From Bradyrhizobium sp. Gha (GTDB lineage: Bacteria; Pseudomonadota; Alphaproteobacteria; Rhizobiales; Xanthobacteraceae): a stretch of DNA of 64,000 nucleotides. Position numbers and translations under genes: made by a program. Under the pieces are notes generated by a model. The model saw only the letters and a program-made list of their open reading frames with translations, was not told the origin of the DNA and did not search any database. Within the stretch, counting starts at the first letter, position 1. Each line of letters starts with the position of its first letter. Of this stretch, positions 10,268-18,462 are shown one piece after another. The stretch lies in NCBI RefSeq assembly GCF_900113735.1, contig NZ_FOQM01000027.1, forward strand, positions 1 to 64,000. The letters are read 5' to 3'.

Positions 10268-12178
10268 CTAAATCTCCAGCTCCGTGCCGAACTCCACGAC
10301 CTGCTTGGTCGGCACGCCGAAGAAGGCGGCGGAGCGTTCGGCGTTGCGCTGGAGGAAGGCGAACAGGCCTTCGCGCCAGACCCACATGCCCGGAATGTCC
10401 TCGCTCGGAATGATGGTTTCGCGGCCGACGTAATAGGTGATGTCGGAGAGATCGACGCCGGGCAGCTTGCCCTGGCGGCAGGCGAGCGTCAGACCCTCAT
10501 AGATCGTTGGGTTCTGCATGAAGCCATAATGCAGGATCACGCGGGTGATGCCGGGAATGATCTCGATGATCTCGACCCGGTCCTGGTCGGCGATGTGGGG
10601 CAACTCCTCGATCAGCACGGTGACGAGGACGACGCGCTCGTGCAGCACGTGATTGTGCTTGACGAACTGCGTCAGCGCCAGCGGCACGCCTTTCGGCGCG
10701 GACGCCAGGAACACGGCGGTGCCGGGCAGGCGCGCGCTGCATTTGTTGACCGCGGTCTCGATCAGATCTTCCTCCGGCTGGCGCAGCTTCGCGCGTGCGG
10801 CTTCAACGAGCTTCACGCCGCTGCGCCAGGTCAGCATCAGGAAGGCGACGAAGCCCGCGAGCAGCAATGGAAACCAGCCCCCCTCGAACAGCTTGATCGA
10901 ATTGGCCGAGAAGAAGATCAGGTCGATCACGAAGAAGAAGCCGTTCACGGCCACCACGATCCACGGTGAGTAGCCCCACTGGATCGCGACCAGGGCTGCG
11001 AGCAGCGTCGTGATCGCCATCAAGAGCGAGACGGCGATGCCATAGGCGCCGGCGAGCGCGTCCGAGGTGCCGAAGCTCAAGACCGCGCCGAGCGTGGCGG
11101 CGGCGAGCAGCCAGTTCACCAGTGGCACGTAGATCTGGCCGATCGCATGGCTCGTGGTGTGTCGGATCTGCATGCGCGGCAGGAAGCCGAGCTGGATCGA
11201 CTGCTGCGTCAGCGAGAAGACGCCGGAAATGATCGCCTGCGAGGCGATCACGGTCGCGACCGCCGAGAACGCGACCAGCCCGTAATGCAGAAAGTCGGGG
11301 CAGAGCTGGAAGAACGGATTCTCGATCATCGAGGGATCGGTGATCAGCAGCGCGGCCTGGCCGAAATAATTCAACACCAGCGCCGGCAGGCAGATCGCGA
11401 ACCAGGCGAGCCGGATCGGCAGGCGGCCGAAATGTCCCATGTCGGCGTACATGGCTTCGCCCCCGGTCACCGCCAGGAAGGCGGCTCCAAGGATCGCGAA
11501 GGAGACATGGAAATCCTGGTGGATCAGGAAATCGAACGCATAGAGCGGGCTGAGCGCCGCCAGCACCGACGGCGCCTTGAGGATGCCGTGGATGCCGAGC
11601 GCGGCGAGCACCACGAACCAGGCCACCATGACCGGTCCAAAGATGCGGCCGATGAAGCCGGTCCCTTGCTTCTGCATCACGAACAGGCCGACCAGGATCG
11701 CGACGGTCAGCGGCACCACCACCGGCGAGAGCGAGGGGGCGTCAACCTTGAGGCCTTCGATGGCTGACAGCACCGAGATCGCCGGCGTAATTGCGCCGTC
11801 GCCGTAGAGCAGCGCCGCACCGATCAGGCCGACCACCAGGAGATGCGCGCGCCAGGTGCCCGCTTTCGCGTGGCGGGCGTGGAGCAGCGCCAATAGCGCG
11901 ACGATGCCGCCTTCGCCGCGGTTGTCCGCGCGCAGGATCAGCAGCGCATATTTCAGGGAAATGATCAGCAGCAGCGCCCAGAGGATGAGCGAGGCAACGC
12001 CGAGGACTGCATCTGAGGTCACCGTGCCGCCATGGGCGGCCGCCTTGGCGGCTTCCTTCAACGCATAGAGGGGACTGGTGCCGATATCGCCATAGACCAC
12101 CCCGAGGGCGCCCACGGTCATGGCAAGCGGAAGCGGATCGGGATGATGGCCGGAGACGACGGCGGGCGTACTGGACAA
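10268..12178 (-). CDS. kup: Kup-family low-affinity potassium transporter
   Basis: A KUP/HAK potassium uptake protein with about 12 membrane helices and a C-terminal cytoplasmic domain (family length near 630). Family signatures are GVVYGDIGTSPLYALKE near the N-terminus, DNRGEGGIVALLAL, and GDGAITPAISVLSA. The track's longest frame starts at 12259, but GAGGGG lies exactly six bases before a TTG at 12178. That gives a 636-residue protein of normal length, so I use it; an ATG at 12232 is the alternative. It brings K+ in, probably with H+ symport. Its 3' end converges on gyrA. Confidence 0.93.
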   Translation of the reverse strand: MSSTPAVVSGHHPDPLPLAMTVGALGVVYGDIGTSPLYALKEAAKAAAHGGTVTSDAVLGVASLILWALLLIISLKYALLILRADNRGEGGIVALLALLHARHAKAGTWRAHLLVVGLIGAALLYGDGAITPAISVLSAIEGLKVDAPSLSPVVVPLTVAILVGLFVMQKQGTGFIGRIFGPVMVAWFVVLAALGIHGILKAPSVLAALSPLYAFDFLIHQDFHVSFAILGAAFLAVTGGEAMYADMGHFGRLPIRLAWFAICLPALVLNYFGQAALLITDPSMIENPFFQLCPDFLHYGLVAFSAVATVIASQAIISGVFSLTQQSIQLGFLPRMQIRHTTSHAIGQIYVPLVNWLLAAATLGAVLSFGTSDALAGAYGIAVSLLMAITTLLAALVAIQWGYSPWIVVAVNGFFFVIDLIFFSANSIKLFEGGWFPLLLAGFVAFLMLTWRSGVKLVEAARAKLRQPEEDLIETAVNKCSARLPGTAVFLASAPKGVPLALTQFVKHNHVLHERVVLVTVLIEELPHIADQDRVEIIEIIPGITRVILHYGFMQNPTIYEGLTLACRQGKLPGVDLSDITYYVGRETIIPSEDIPGMWVWREGLFAFLQRNAERSAAFFGVPTKQVVEFGTELEI

Positions 12179-12312
12179 TGGCAACCCCTCAATGGGCCCG
12201 CGACCATCGGGCCATTCCGAGGGTGCGCGCATCACATAGTCTGCGACGACACGTCGCAAATATCCATGGGATTTATCTGGGGTTTACAGCGAAGTGTACG
12301 CTGACAGATCGC

Positions 12313-12570
12313 CTACGGAGTGCGGTCTGCCGTCACGAGGCGGGCGACGCGGATGTCCGCCCTGGTGCCGGCGCGGCGCAGGCAGGATGCCTCGAAGTTT
12401 GGCCACGCTCGTTGCGAGCAATCCCTGCCGATGGCCTTGATGTCGAGCCGGTCACCCTTGGCGAGCGGCTGCGGCACGCTGGCTTCGACTGATGGCGCAA
12501 AGCCGGGCAGCAGGGTGAGGATCGCGGCAACACATGCAGCCACAGCGATAGCGGAAAGAGCCTTGATCAT
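12313..12570 (-). CDS. Small exported protein of unknown function
   Basis: An 85-residue protein with a clear signal peptide (MIKALSAIAVAACVAAILTL, cleavage near VEAS). The mature part of about 55 residues contains a CSQ...SC pair that could form a disulfide. I recognise the type as a short periplasmic protein frequent in Bradyrhizobium genomes, without known function. It lies alone between kup and coaD, on the same strand as kup, and ends 135 bases before the kup start chosen here. Confidence 0.65.
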   Translation of the reverse strand: MIKALSAIAVAACVAAILTLLPGFAPSVEASVPQPLAKGDRLDIKAIGRDCSQRAWPNFEASCLRRAGTRADIRVARLVTADRTP

Positions 12571-12582
12571 TGACGGTCCCCT

Positions 12583-12823
12583 GTGATGCGGCCGCTACGC
12601 CCAGTGCGCGGCCCGTCATTCGTTGGCTGGAGTAGTAGCCACGCCCAGTTTCCGGACGTCTTCGCCGATGCCGGAAATGGTTTCGTTCGCGCCTCGTTGT
12701 GTTTCGTGGATGCCCCGAGGACGAAACAAATCGCGGCCTTCCCGACAGGGAGTGGAAAAATCGGCAGGCCTGACGCGGAACCGTCCGGCTTGCCGGGCAG
12801 GGCCAGGCGCGGTAGGACGTGGC
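12583..12823. other. Intergenic region before coaD
   Basis: No gene is supported. A minus-strand frame ending near 12616 encodes a tail (NETISGIGEDVRKLGV) with natural-looking composition, so a remnant of a minus-strand gene is possible, but no start signal or family was recognised. Confidence 0.3.
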
Positions 12824-13318
12824 ATGCCGCGTATTGCCTTCTACCCCGGTTCCTTCGACCCCATCACCAACGGCCATCTGGACGTGGTCCGGAACAGCGT
12901 TTTCATGTGCGACCGGCTGGTGGTCGCGATCGGGGTCCATCCCGGCAAGAAGCCGCTGTTTTCGACCGAGGAGCGGCTCAAGATGCTTCATGATGTCTGC
13001 GGGCCGGTGGCGGCCCAGGCCGGCTGCACGCTCGAGGCTGTGACTTACGACGATCTCGCGGTCACCGCGGCGCGCAAGTACGGTGCGACCATCATGGTTC
13101 GAGGCCTGCGCGATGGCACGGATCTCGACTACGAGATGCAACTCGCCGGTATGAACGGCACCATGGCACCGGAGGTGCAGACCGTCTTCCTGCCTGCCTC
13201 TCCCGCAGTTCGCCCGATCACCGCCACGTTGGTGCGCCAGATCGCCGCCATGGGCGGAGACGTTTCGGCCTTCGTCCCGCCGCTCGTTGCATCCCAGCTC
13301 AAGGCTAAATTCGCCTGA
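12824..13318 (+). CDS. coaD: Phosphopantetheine adenylyltransferase
   Basis: CoaD joins 4'-phosphopantetheine and ATP to make dephospho-CoA, the fourth step of CoA synthesis. The 164 residues show the nucleotidyltransferase motif YPGSFDPITNGHLDVV near the N-terminus, RGLRDGTDLDYE in the middle, and the family C-terminus. The frame is open upstream to 12623, but the ATG at 12824 with AGGA upstream gives the standard length and start (MPRIAFYPGSFD). It begins a co-directional run: coaD, two cyclophilins, queA. Confidence 0.96.
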   Translation: MPRIAFYPGSFDPITNGHLDVVRNSVFMCDRLVVAIGVHPGKKPLFSTEERLKMLHDVCGPVAAQAGCTLEAVTYDDLAVTAARKYGATIMVRGLRDGTDLDYEMQLAGMNGTMAPEVQTVFLPASPAVRPITATLVRQIAAMGGDVSAFVPPLVASQLKAKFA

Positions 13319-13358
13319 AAACGGCGCGTTATTTCATCTCACCTGATCCGGAGTCTCC

Positions 13359-13934
13359 ATGATCCGTCGTCTCGCAATATTTGCCACGATGTTCGTCGCG
13401 CTCATTGGCGTCGTTCCGGCGGTGGCGCAACAGCTGCCGGCCAATCTCGACAAGGCCAATGCGCTCGTCATCGACACGACCAAGGGCCGCATCGTCATCA
13501 AGCTCCGCAGCGACCTTGCGCCGCAGCATGCCGAGCGCCTCAAGCAGCTCGCGCGCGAAGGCTTCTATAACAACGTGCCGTTCCACCGCGTGATGGACGG
13601 CTTCATGGCGCAGACCGGCGACGGCCAGAACGGCAACGGTACTGGCGGCTCGAAATATCCGAACCTGAAGCAGGAATTCTCCAAGGTTCATTTCACCCGC
13701 GGCATCGTCGGCATGGCTCGGCGCGGTGACAGCGTCGATACCGCCAACTCGCAGTTCTTCATCATGTTCGCCGACGGCGGCAGCCTCGACGGCCAGTACA
13801 CCGTGGTCGGCGAGGTCGTGCAGGGCATGGACGTTGTCGACAAGCTTAAAAAGGCGCCGGCCGGTTCGCCGAGCGGCACCGTCACCGATCCCGACAAGAT
13901 GGTGAAGGTGCAGGTCGCCTCCGACATCAAGTAG
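13359..13934 (+). CDS. ppiA: Periplasmic peptidyl-prolyl cis-trans isomerase, cyclophilin type
   Basis: A 191-residue cyclophilin with a signal peptide (MIRRLAIFATMFVALIGVVP, then AVAQQ). Active-site segments are FHRVMDGFMAQTGD, with the catalytic Arg, then NSQFFIMF and the DGQYTVVGEV turn. It catalyses proline isomerisation during folding in the periplasm. It lies 40 bases after coaD and is followed by a small exported protein and then by a cytoplasmic cyclophilin, so the locus carries one exported and one cytosolic enzyme. Confidence 0.93.
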   Translation: MIRRLAIFATMFVALIGVVPAVAQQLPANLDKANALVIDTTKGRIVIKLRSDLAPQHAERLKQLAREGFYNNVPFHRVMDGFMAQTGDGQNGNGTGGSKYPNLKQEFSKVHFTRGIVGMARRGDSVDTANSQFFIMFADGGSLDGQYTVVGEVVQGMDVVDKLKKAPAGSPSGTVTDPDKMVKVQVASDIK

Positions 13935-13942
13935 CCAGGACG

Positions 13943-14353
13943 ATGGCGCGCCGTGGCGACAGGCTCCTGTTCGCTGCCGCGGCGCTCCTGTTCGGCATCA
14001 CCGGTGCGGCTGCAGAGGACGCGCCTGTCAACACTCTCCGGGACCTCTTCGAGCGCTTGCAGACCTGCTGGAAGCCGCCACCGCCCAACAAGGCCCGCCC
14101 ACTCGACATCACCGTCGTCGTGAGCTTTAAGCGTTCCGGAAACATTCTGGGGCATCCACGGATTACCTATGAAACTCCGGGGGCCTCCGAGAATGACCGG
14201 CTGCAATACCGGATCGCGGTCATGGAGGCGTTGCAACGCTGCACGCCGATGCCATTTACCGATGCAATGGCCGGCGCCGCCGCGGGACGTCCGTTCGCGA
14301 TCCAGTTCCGTACCCGCAAAACTTCACCTCCAACGCAAGAGAGACGAGCATGA
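13943..14353 (+). CDS. Exported protein with TonB-C-terminus-like domain
   Basis: The 136-residue product has an N-terminal signal (RRGDRLLFAAAALLFGITG, then AAAED). The mature part (LQTCWKPPP, ITVVVSFKRSGNILGHPRI, and VMEALQRCTPMPF) has the layout of small TonB/TolA C-terminal-like domains, including a Cys pair that may form a disulfide. Its stop overlaps the next start by four bases (ATGA at 14350), so translation is coupled to the cytosolic cyclophilin. The function is unknown; a cell-envelope role is inferred from the fold only. Confidence 0.7.
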   Translation: MARRGDRLLFAAAALLFGITGAAAEDAPVNTLRDLFERLQTCWKPPPPNKARPLDITVVVSFKRSGNILGHPRITYETPGASENDRLQYRIAVMEALQRCTPMPFTDAMAGAAAGRPFAIQFRTRKTSPPTQERRA

Positions 14354-14814
14354 GCGTCACCGAAAACACATTGATCCTCGAGACCACGCAGGGCCCCGTC
14401 ACCATCGAGATGCGGCCCGACCTGGCGCCTGGCCACGTCGCACGCATCAAGGAGCTGGTCCGTGAAGGTTTCTACGACGGCATCGTGTTCCATCGTGTGA
14501 TCGACGGCTTCATGGCCCAGACCGGCTGTCCGCATGGCACCGGCACCGGCGGCTCGGGCCAGAAGCTCAAGGCCGAGTTCAACAAGGAGCCGCATGTGCG
14601 CGGCACCGCCTCGATGGCACGCGCCGCGAGCCCCGATTCCGGTGACAGCCAGTTCTTCATTTGCTTCGACGACGCCCGCTTCCTGGACAACCAGTACACG
14701 GTGTGGGGCAAGGTCACCGAGGGCATGGAGAATGTCGACAAGATCAAGCGCGGCGAGCCGGTGCAGAACCCGGACAAGATCGTCAAGGCGCGGATGGCGG
14801 CTGATACGGAATAG
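14350..14814 (+). CDS. ppiB: Cytoplasmic peptidyl-prolyl cis-trans isomerase, cyclophilin type
   Basis: A 154-residue cyclophilin without a signal peptide. The catalytic segment FHRVIDGFMAQTGC, the GDSQFFICF strand and DNQYTVWGKV are present, all as in bacterial PpiB. It is about 50 percent similar by eye to the exported cyclophilin at 13359, so the two are likely ancient paralogues. Its start overlaps the stop of the preceding gene. Confidence 0.95.
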   Translation: MSVTENTLILETTQGPVTIEMRPDLAPGHVARIKELVREGFYDGIVFHRVIDGFMAQTGCPHGTGTGGSGQKLKAEFNKEPHVRGTASMARAASPDSGDSQFFICFDDARFLDNQYTVWGKVTEGMENVDKIKRGEPVQNPDKIVKARMAADTE

Positions 14815-14822
14815 GCCTGCGT

Positions 14823-14895
14823 CGTCGTTCCGGGGCGGCTCGTAGAGCCGAACCCGGAACCTCCGGGCTCGCGCCTTGCGCGCCCCGGAATGACG
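14823..14895. repeat. Palindromic intergenic repeat (REP-like)
   Basis: The outer arms CGTCGTTCCGGGGCG (14823-14837) and CGCCCCGGAATGACG (14881-14895) pair with one mismatch. Two smaller hairpins lie inside. Elements with this CGTCATTCCGGGGCGCG core are scattered through Bradyrhizobium intergenic regions. It fills most of the gap between ppiB and queA and could act as an mRNA-stabilising or terminating structure. Confidence 0.7.
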
Positions 14896-14906
14896 TCATA
14901 GAGACC

Positions 14907-15989
14907 ATGCGCACCGATCTCTTCGATTTCGACCTGCCACCTGAGCGCATCGCGTTGCGCCCGGCTCAGCCGCGCGACTCCGCGAAGATGCTGGTCGTCG
15001 AGAACGGCGCGCTGCGTGACCAGACCATCACCGAGTTGCCGCAATGGCTGAAGCCGGGCGACCAGCTCGTCGTCAACGACACCAAGGTGATCGCCGCGCA
15101 GCTTAGAGGCCGCCGCATCGGTCGCGAGACCGAGCCGAAGATCGAGGCGACCTTGATCAAGCGCCTCGACGGCTCGCGCTGGCAGGCGTTGGTGAAGCCC
15201 GCGAAGAAGCTCGCTGCCGGCGACCGCATTCGCTTCGGCAATGAAGGCAAGGTCTGCCTGCTCGGCCATCTCGATGCCGAGGTCGAGGCCAAGGGAGAGG
15301 AGGGCGAGGTGACGCTGTCATTCTCGTTCCACGGCCCGACGCTGGATCAGGCGATCGCCGATCTCGGCAGCCCGCCGCTGCCGCCCTATATCGCCTCGAA
15401 GCGCACGCCCGATGATCAGGATCTCTCCGACTACCAGACGATGTTTGCGACGAACGAAGGCGCAGTCGCGGCCCCCACCGCGGGCCTGCATTTCACGCCG
15501 GCGCTGGAGCACGCGCTGCACGCGCGCGGCGTCGGCGTTAATCGCATCACGCTGCATGTCGGGGCAGGGACCTTCCTGCCGGTCAAGGTCGATGACACCG
15601 AAGGCCACAAGATGCATGCCGAGTGGGGCACGATCTCGGCGCAGACCGCGGAGACGCTCAACGCCGCGCGAAAGAGCGGCGGCCGCATCGTCGCCGTCGG
15701 CACCACGTCATTGCGGTTGCTCGAAAGCGCGGCGAGCGAGGACGGCACCATCCAGCCGTTCACGGCCGAGACCTCGATCTTCATTACCCCCGGCTATCGC
15801 TTCCGCGCTGTCGATGTCTTGATGACGAATTTCCATCTGCCGAAGTCGACGCTGTTCATGCTGGTGTCGGCATTCGCCGGCCTGGACACGATGAAGCGGG
15901 CCTATGCGCACGCGATCGCGAATGGATACCGGTTCTACTCATATGGCGATGCGTGTTTGTTGTTTAAGCGGAGTCGTAGGGTGGGTTAG
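14907..15989 (+). CDS. queA: S-adenosylmethionine:tRNA ribosyltransferase-isomerase
   Basis: QueA transfers and isomerises the ribosyl part of SAM onto 7-aminomethyl-7-deazaguanine in tRNA, the step before the final one in queuosine synthesis. The 360 residues include the start LFDFDLPPERIALRPA, the NDTKVIAAQL strand, TAGLHFTPAL, and the C-terminal FHLPKSTLFMLVSAFAG. tgt, the first tRNA-modifying enzyme of the pathway, lies 4.8 kb away. The last codons (RVG and stop) lie inside the GGGTGGGTTAG arm of a palindromic repeat, so the repeat has supplied the end of the gene. Confidence 0.96.
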   Translation: MRTDLFDFDLPPERIALRPAQPRDSAKMLVVENGALRDQTITELPQWLKPGDQLVVNDTKVIAAQLRGRRIGRETEPKIEATLIKRLDGSRWQALVKPAKKLAAGDRIRFGNEGKVCLLGHLDAEVEAKGEEGEVTLSFSFHGPTLDQAIADLGSPPLPPYIASKRTPDDQDLSDYQTMFATNEGAVAAPTAGLHFTPALEHALHARGVGVNRITLHVGAGTFLPVKVDDTEGHKMHAEWGTISAQTAETLNAARKSGGRIVAVGTTSLRLLESAASEDGTIQPFTAETSIFITPGYRFRAVDVLMTNFHLPKSTLFMLVSAFAGLDTMKRAYAHAIANGYRFYSYGDACLLFKRSRRVG

Positions 15990-16088
15990 CCGTAAGGCGT
16001 AACCCACCATTTTTGTCTCTGCGGATAGGGAGCCTGGTGGGTTACGCCGAGCAGATGCGCTTTGCGCATCTGCGGGGCTAACCCACCC
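15979..16088. repeat. Double-hairpin repeat with TGGGTTA/TAACCCA arms
   Basis: The first hairpin (15980-16008) is GGTGGGTTA-GCC...GGC-TAACCCACC. The second (16036-16087) has the same outer arms and an inner perfect stem GCAGATGCGC / GCGCATCTGC. The two units are head to head. Sequences of this form are dispersed in Bradyrhizobium and Rhodopseudomonas. The left arm overlaps the queA stop codon. Confidence 0.75.
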
Positions 16089-16331
16089 TGTACCCTTCTT
16101 GTCGTTCGGCGCCAGTCCAATGATGTAGACTGGCAGCACGGGCCGATCTGCCGGGAGCAGCCTTATCCACCTGTGCCTGAGCACCTGCGTAGGAACCGCG
16201 CCCCGACGGAGCGGCCGCGATCGAGATCCAGTAGGAGGTCATTGCGCCGAGAGCGCCAGTACAGGGATCGATCAGGATCGCGGTGGCCCGCTTCGAGAAC
16301 GAGGAGGAGATCCCTACCTACGCACCTTCCG
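16089..16331. other. Intergenic region between queA and asd
   Basis: About 240 bases after the double-hairpin repeat. The queA and asd genes converge here. No gene, terminator with a T-run or known motif is visible. Confidence 0.4.
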
Positions 16332-17357
16332 TTACGCCATCACCCGCTGCGGCAGCAGCTCGGCGATCTGCACCGCGTTCAGCGCTGCGCCCTTGAGCAG
16401 CTGATCCGCCGCCACGAACATCGAGATCGAATGGCCGGAGGGGTCGCTGAGGTCCTTGCGGATACGGCCGACCAGGACGTCGTCCTGGCCCGAGGCGTCG
16501 ATCGGCATCGGGAAGTAGTTCCTCACGCGATCGTCGACGACCTTCACGCCCGGGGCCTGCGCCATGATGGCGCGGACCTGATCCTCATTGATCGGCTTCT
16601 CGCATTCGAAGGTGATGGCCTCGCAATGCGCGCGCAGCACCGGCACGCGGACACAGGTGACGCCGATCGCAATTGTCTCGTCCTCGAAGATCTTGCGGGT
16701 TTCCTTGATGACCTTGGTCTCTTCGTCGTTGTAGCCGGTCTCGGGATCGATGGCCGTATTGTGGTTGAAGAGGTTGAAGGCGTAGGGGTGCGGCATCACC
16801 TTCGGCGTATAGACCTGCCCGTTGAGATTGGCGCGAGTGGACTCGACCAGCTCGTCCATCGCGGCAGCGCCGGCGCCGGAGGCTGCCTGGTAGGTCGAGA
16901 TGATGACGCGCTTGATGCGGTTCTTCTGGTGGATCGGCCAGAGCGGCACCAGTGCGGTGATCGCAGCGCAGTTCGGGTTGGCAATGATGCCCTTGTGGTC
17001 GCGGATGCGGTTGCCGTTCACCTCGGGGATGACAAGCGGAACGTTCGGGTCCATGCGGAAGGCGGAGGAGTTGTCGACCACGACGGCGCCCGCCTTCACC
17101 GCAACAGGCGCGAACTTCTTCGAGATGCCGCTGCCGGCGGAGAACAGTGCGATGTCGACGCCTTCAAAGGCGCGTTCGGTCAGCTCCTCGATGACGACGT
17201 TCCGGCCGCGGAACGACACCGTCTTGCCGGCGGAGCGGGCGCTGGCGAGCGCCTTGAGCTTGCCGACGCGAAAGCCGCGCTTGTCCATGGTGGCGATGAA
17301 TTCGGCGCCTACCGCACCGGTGACGCCGACAATCGCGACGACGGGATCGTTACTCAC
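16332..17357 (-). CDS. asd: Aspartate-semialdehyde dehydrogenase
   Basis: Asd reduces aspartyl phosphate to aspartate semialdehyde with NADPH, the branch point to lysine, threonine, methionine and cell-wall diaminopimelate. The 341-residue product has the nucleotide-binding loop GVTGAVGAEF (about 11-20) and the catalytic Cys130 in IANPNCAAI. GTG at 17357 is preceded by GGAGG at the right distance (ATGGAGGACAAAGTG), so I use it; the ATG at 17369 is the alternative. An intrinsic terminator and a threonine-rich leader ORF lie immediately upstream (17391-17523), so the gene is probably controlled by transcription attenuation. Confidence 0.95.
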   Translation of the reverse strand: MSNDPVVAIVGVTGAVGAEFIATMDKRGFRVGKLKALASARSAGKTVSFRGRNVVIEELTERAFEGVDIALFSAGSGISKKFAPVAVKAGAVVVDNSSAFRMDPNVPLVIPEVNGNRIRDHKGIIANPNCAAITALVPLWPIHQKNRIKRVIISTYQAASGAGAAAMDELVESTRANLNGQVYTPKVMPHPYAFNLFNHNTAIDPETGYNDEETKVIKETRKIFEDETIAIGVTCVRVPVLRAHCEAITFECEKPINEDQVRAIMAQAPGVKVVDDRVRNYFPMPIDASGQDDVLVGRIRKDLSDPSGHSISMFVAADQLLKGAALNAVQIAELLPQRVMA

Positions 17358-17390
17358 TTTGTCCTCCATTGAGATCGATTGAGACAACAA

Positions 17391-17420
17391 AAAAGCCCCG
17401 GACCATCTTGGGCGGGGCTT
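17391..17420 (-). terminator. Attenuator terminator in the asd leader
   Basis: On the minus strand AAGCCCCG (17420-17413) and CGGGGCTT (17400-17393) form an 8-bp stem around a 12-base loop, followed by a T-run. It ends about 34 bases before the asd start codon, so it would stop transcription before asd. The arm GCCCCG could instead pair with CGGGGC inside the leader ORF, giving the alternative structure that attenuation needs. Confidence 0.8.
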
Positions 17421-17451
17421 CGGCAGAGCTTGATGCGTTTCTAGTCGACGA

Positions 17452-17523
17452 CTATGCGCGCACGCCTCCCCGGGCCCCGAAGGCCGTGGTGGTTTTGGTC
17501 GTGCGTTTGGTGGTCGTGAACAT
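17452..17523 (-). CDS. Threonine-rich leader peptide of asd (attenuator)
   Basis: A 23-residue ORF runs ATG (17523) to TAG (17452). The peptide begins MFTTTKRTTKTTTAF and contains eight Thr and two Lys among its first 13 residues. It lies directly upstream of an intrinsic terminator and of asd, whose product leads to threonine and lysine. This is the layout of classical amino-acid attenuators: ribosome stalling at Thr (or Lys) codons would favour the antiterminator. No strong Shine-Dalgarno precedes the ATG, so initiation may be weak or leaderless. It is a prediction from sequence; I know of no earlier description for asd in alphaproteobacteria. Confidence 0.75.
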   Translation of the reverse strand: MFTTTKRTTKTTTAFGARGGVRA

Positions 17524-17590
17524 GGCGGCGACTTATGCGGGAGAGTCCGGCGCGCGTCAATGGCTTTCCGGCGGGATCGTGGCGTTTGCG

Positions 17591-18196
17591 TTATTTGCCC
17601 CGGGCACCCGGCGGCTCGAGGATGACCTCCTTGAGGTCGTCGCCACTGATGACGACGATTGCGAAATTGAGCCGTCCGCGCTCGCGCACCAGCCCGCCGC
17701 TGATGGCCTTGCCGGACGCGGCCTGTTCGGCGACGCGGACCGCATCGGCGAGGCGATGCGTGATGGTGCCGAGCGCTGCGAGATTGCTGCGGTCATCATG
17801 GTCCAGCTCAGCCAGGGGCAGGGCAGCTTCGCCGCCCTCGACCGCGCCGGTCTCCGCATTGATGGTGTAGCGCCAGATCCGGTCCTTGTGCAGGGTCTTC
17901 ACCCGGTAGACCGGCACGCCCGAGCCGCCGTCGAAGCTGATATCGGCGGTCGTCGCGCCGGCATGACGGGCTTCCGCGATCGCCATGGCCTGGCTGATCG
18001 AAATCGAGGAGCTGCGGAAACGCTCGATCTCGCGGCTGACGGCCTGGCGATCCGCCGCGGCATCACCATCTGCCTCGCTGTGCAGGGCGGCGGGCGTGCT
18101 TCCCGCCGAAACGGTCGCGCGCGCCGGCACTGCGATGAGCAGCCCCGAGAGGGCGACCGCGAACCACCCGTACATTCCTGGTCTTGTCGCGCTCAT
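17591..18196 (-). CDS. Exported PepSY-domain protein
   Basis: The 201-residue product has a signal sequence (MYGWFAVALSGLLIAVPARA, near residues 8-27). Two PepSY-like halves follow: SISISQAMAIAEARHAG with YRVKTLHKDRIWRYTI, and NLAALGTITHRLADAV with LNFAIVVISGDDLKEV. PepSY domains are thought to inhibit proteases or bind metals or peptides in the envelope. I use the ATG at 18196 because it opens directly into the signal peptide. A palindromic operator laid over a sigma70-like promoter sits about 190 bases upstream and may link it to the TetR regulator. Confidence 0.8.
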   Translation of the reverse strand: MSATRPGMYGWFAVALSGLLIAVPARATVSAGSTPAALHSEADGDAAADRQAVSREIERFRSSSISISQAMAIAEARHAGATTADISFDGGSGVPVYRVKTLHKDRIWRYTINAETGAVEGGEAALPLAELDHDDRSNLAALGTITHRLADAVRVAEQAASGKAISGGLVRERGRLNFAIVVISGDDLKEVILEPPGARGK

Positions 18197-18382
18197 GCTC
18201 GAAACCCTCGGCCGGCAAGCCTTGAACCAGCAAGTTTGCCGGATGTTCGTAAAGAAATCGCGGCCGACCTTGGGCACCGGCCGGCCGCGGAACGTCGTGA
18301 CGGGCTGCACCCGTCGCGGCGGTCTAAGCAGTCCGGTCCTCCTTGGGGCTGGTGAAAAAGCGGCCCGAACTGCTCTATAACA

Positions 18383-18413
18383 AAACCATACCGTATCGTT
18401 TTATTTTGGTCAA
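18383..18413 (-). promoter_or_regulatory. Promoter with TetR-type palindromic operator, toward the PepSY gene
   Basis: AAACCATAC-C-GTATCGTTT (18383-18401) is a 19-base palindrome with one mismatch. On the minus strand a -35 box TTGACC (18413-18408) and a -10 box TATGGT (18390-18385) lie 17 bases apart, so the operator covers the spacer and the -10. A near copy lies at 20618-20636. The TetR gene between the two sites is the obvious candidate repressor; the binding itself is inferred. Confidence 0.65.
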
Positions 18414-18462
18414 CGAACAGGCCATCGTCCCCGGGAGAGAAATCGCTGATGTCACGGAAATG

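Noticed and set aside
16062..17372. 436-codon plus-strand ORF across asd
   Set aside because: Shadow of asd, and its N-terminal third crosses the palindromic repeat.
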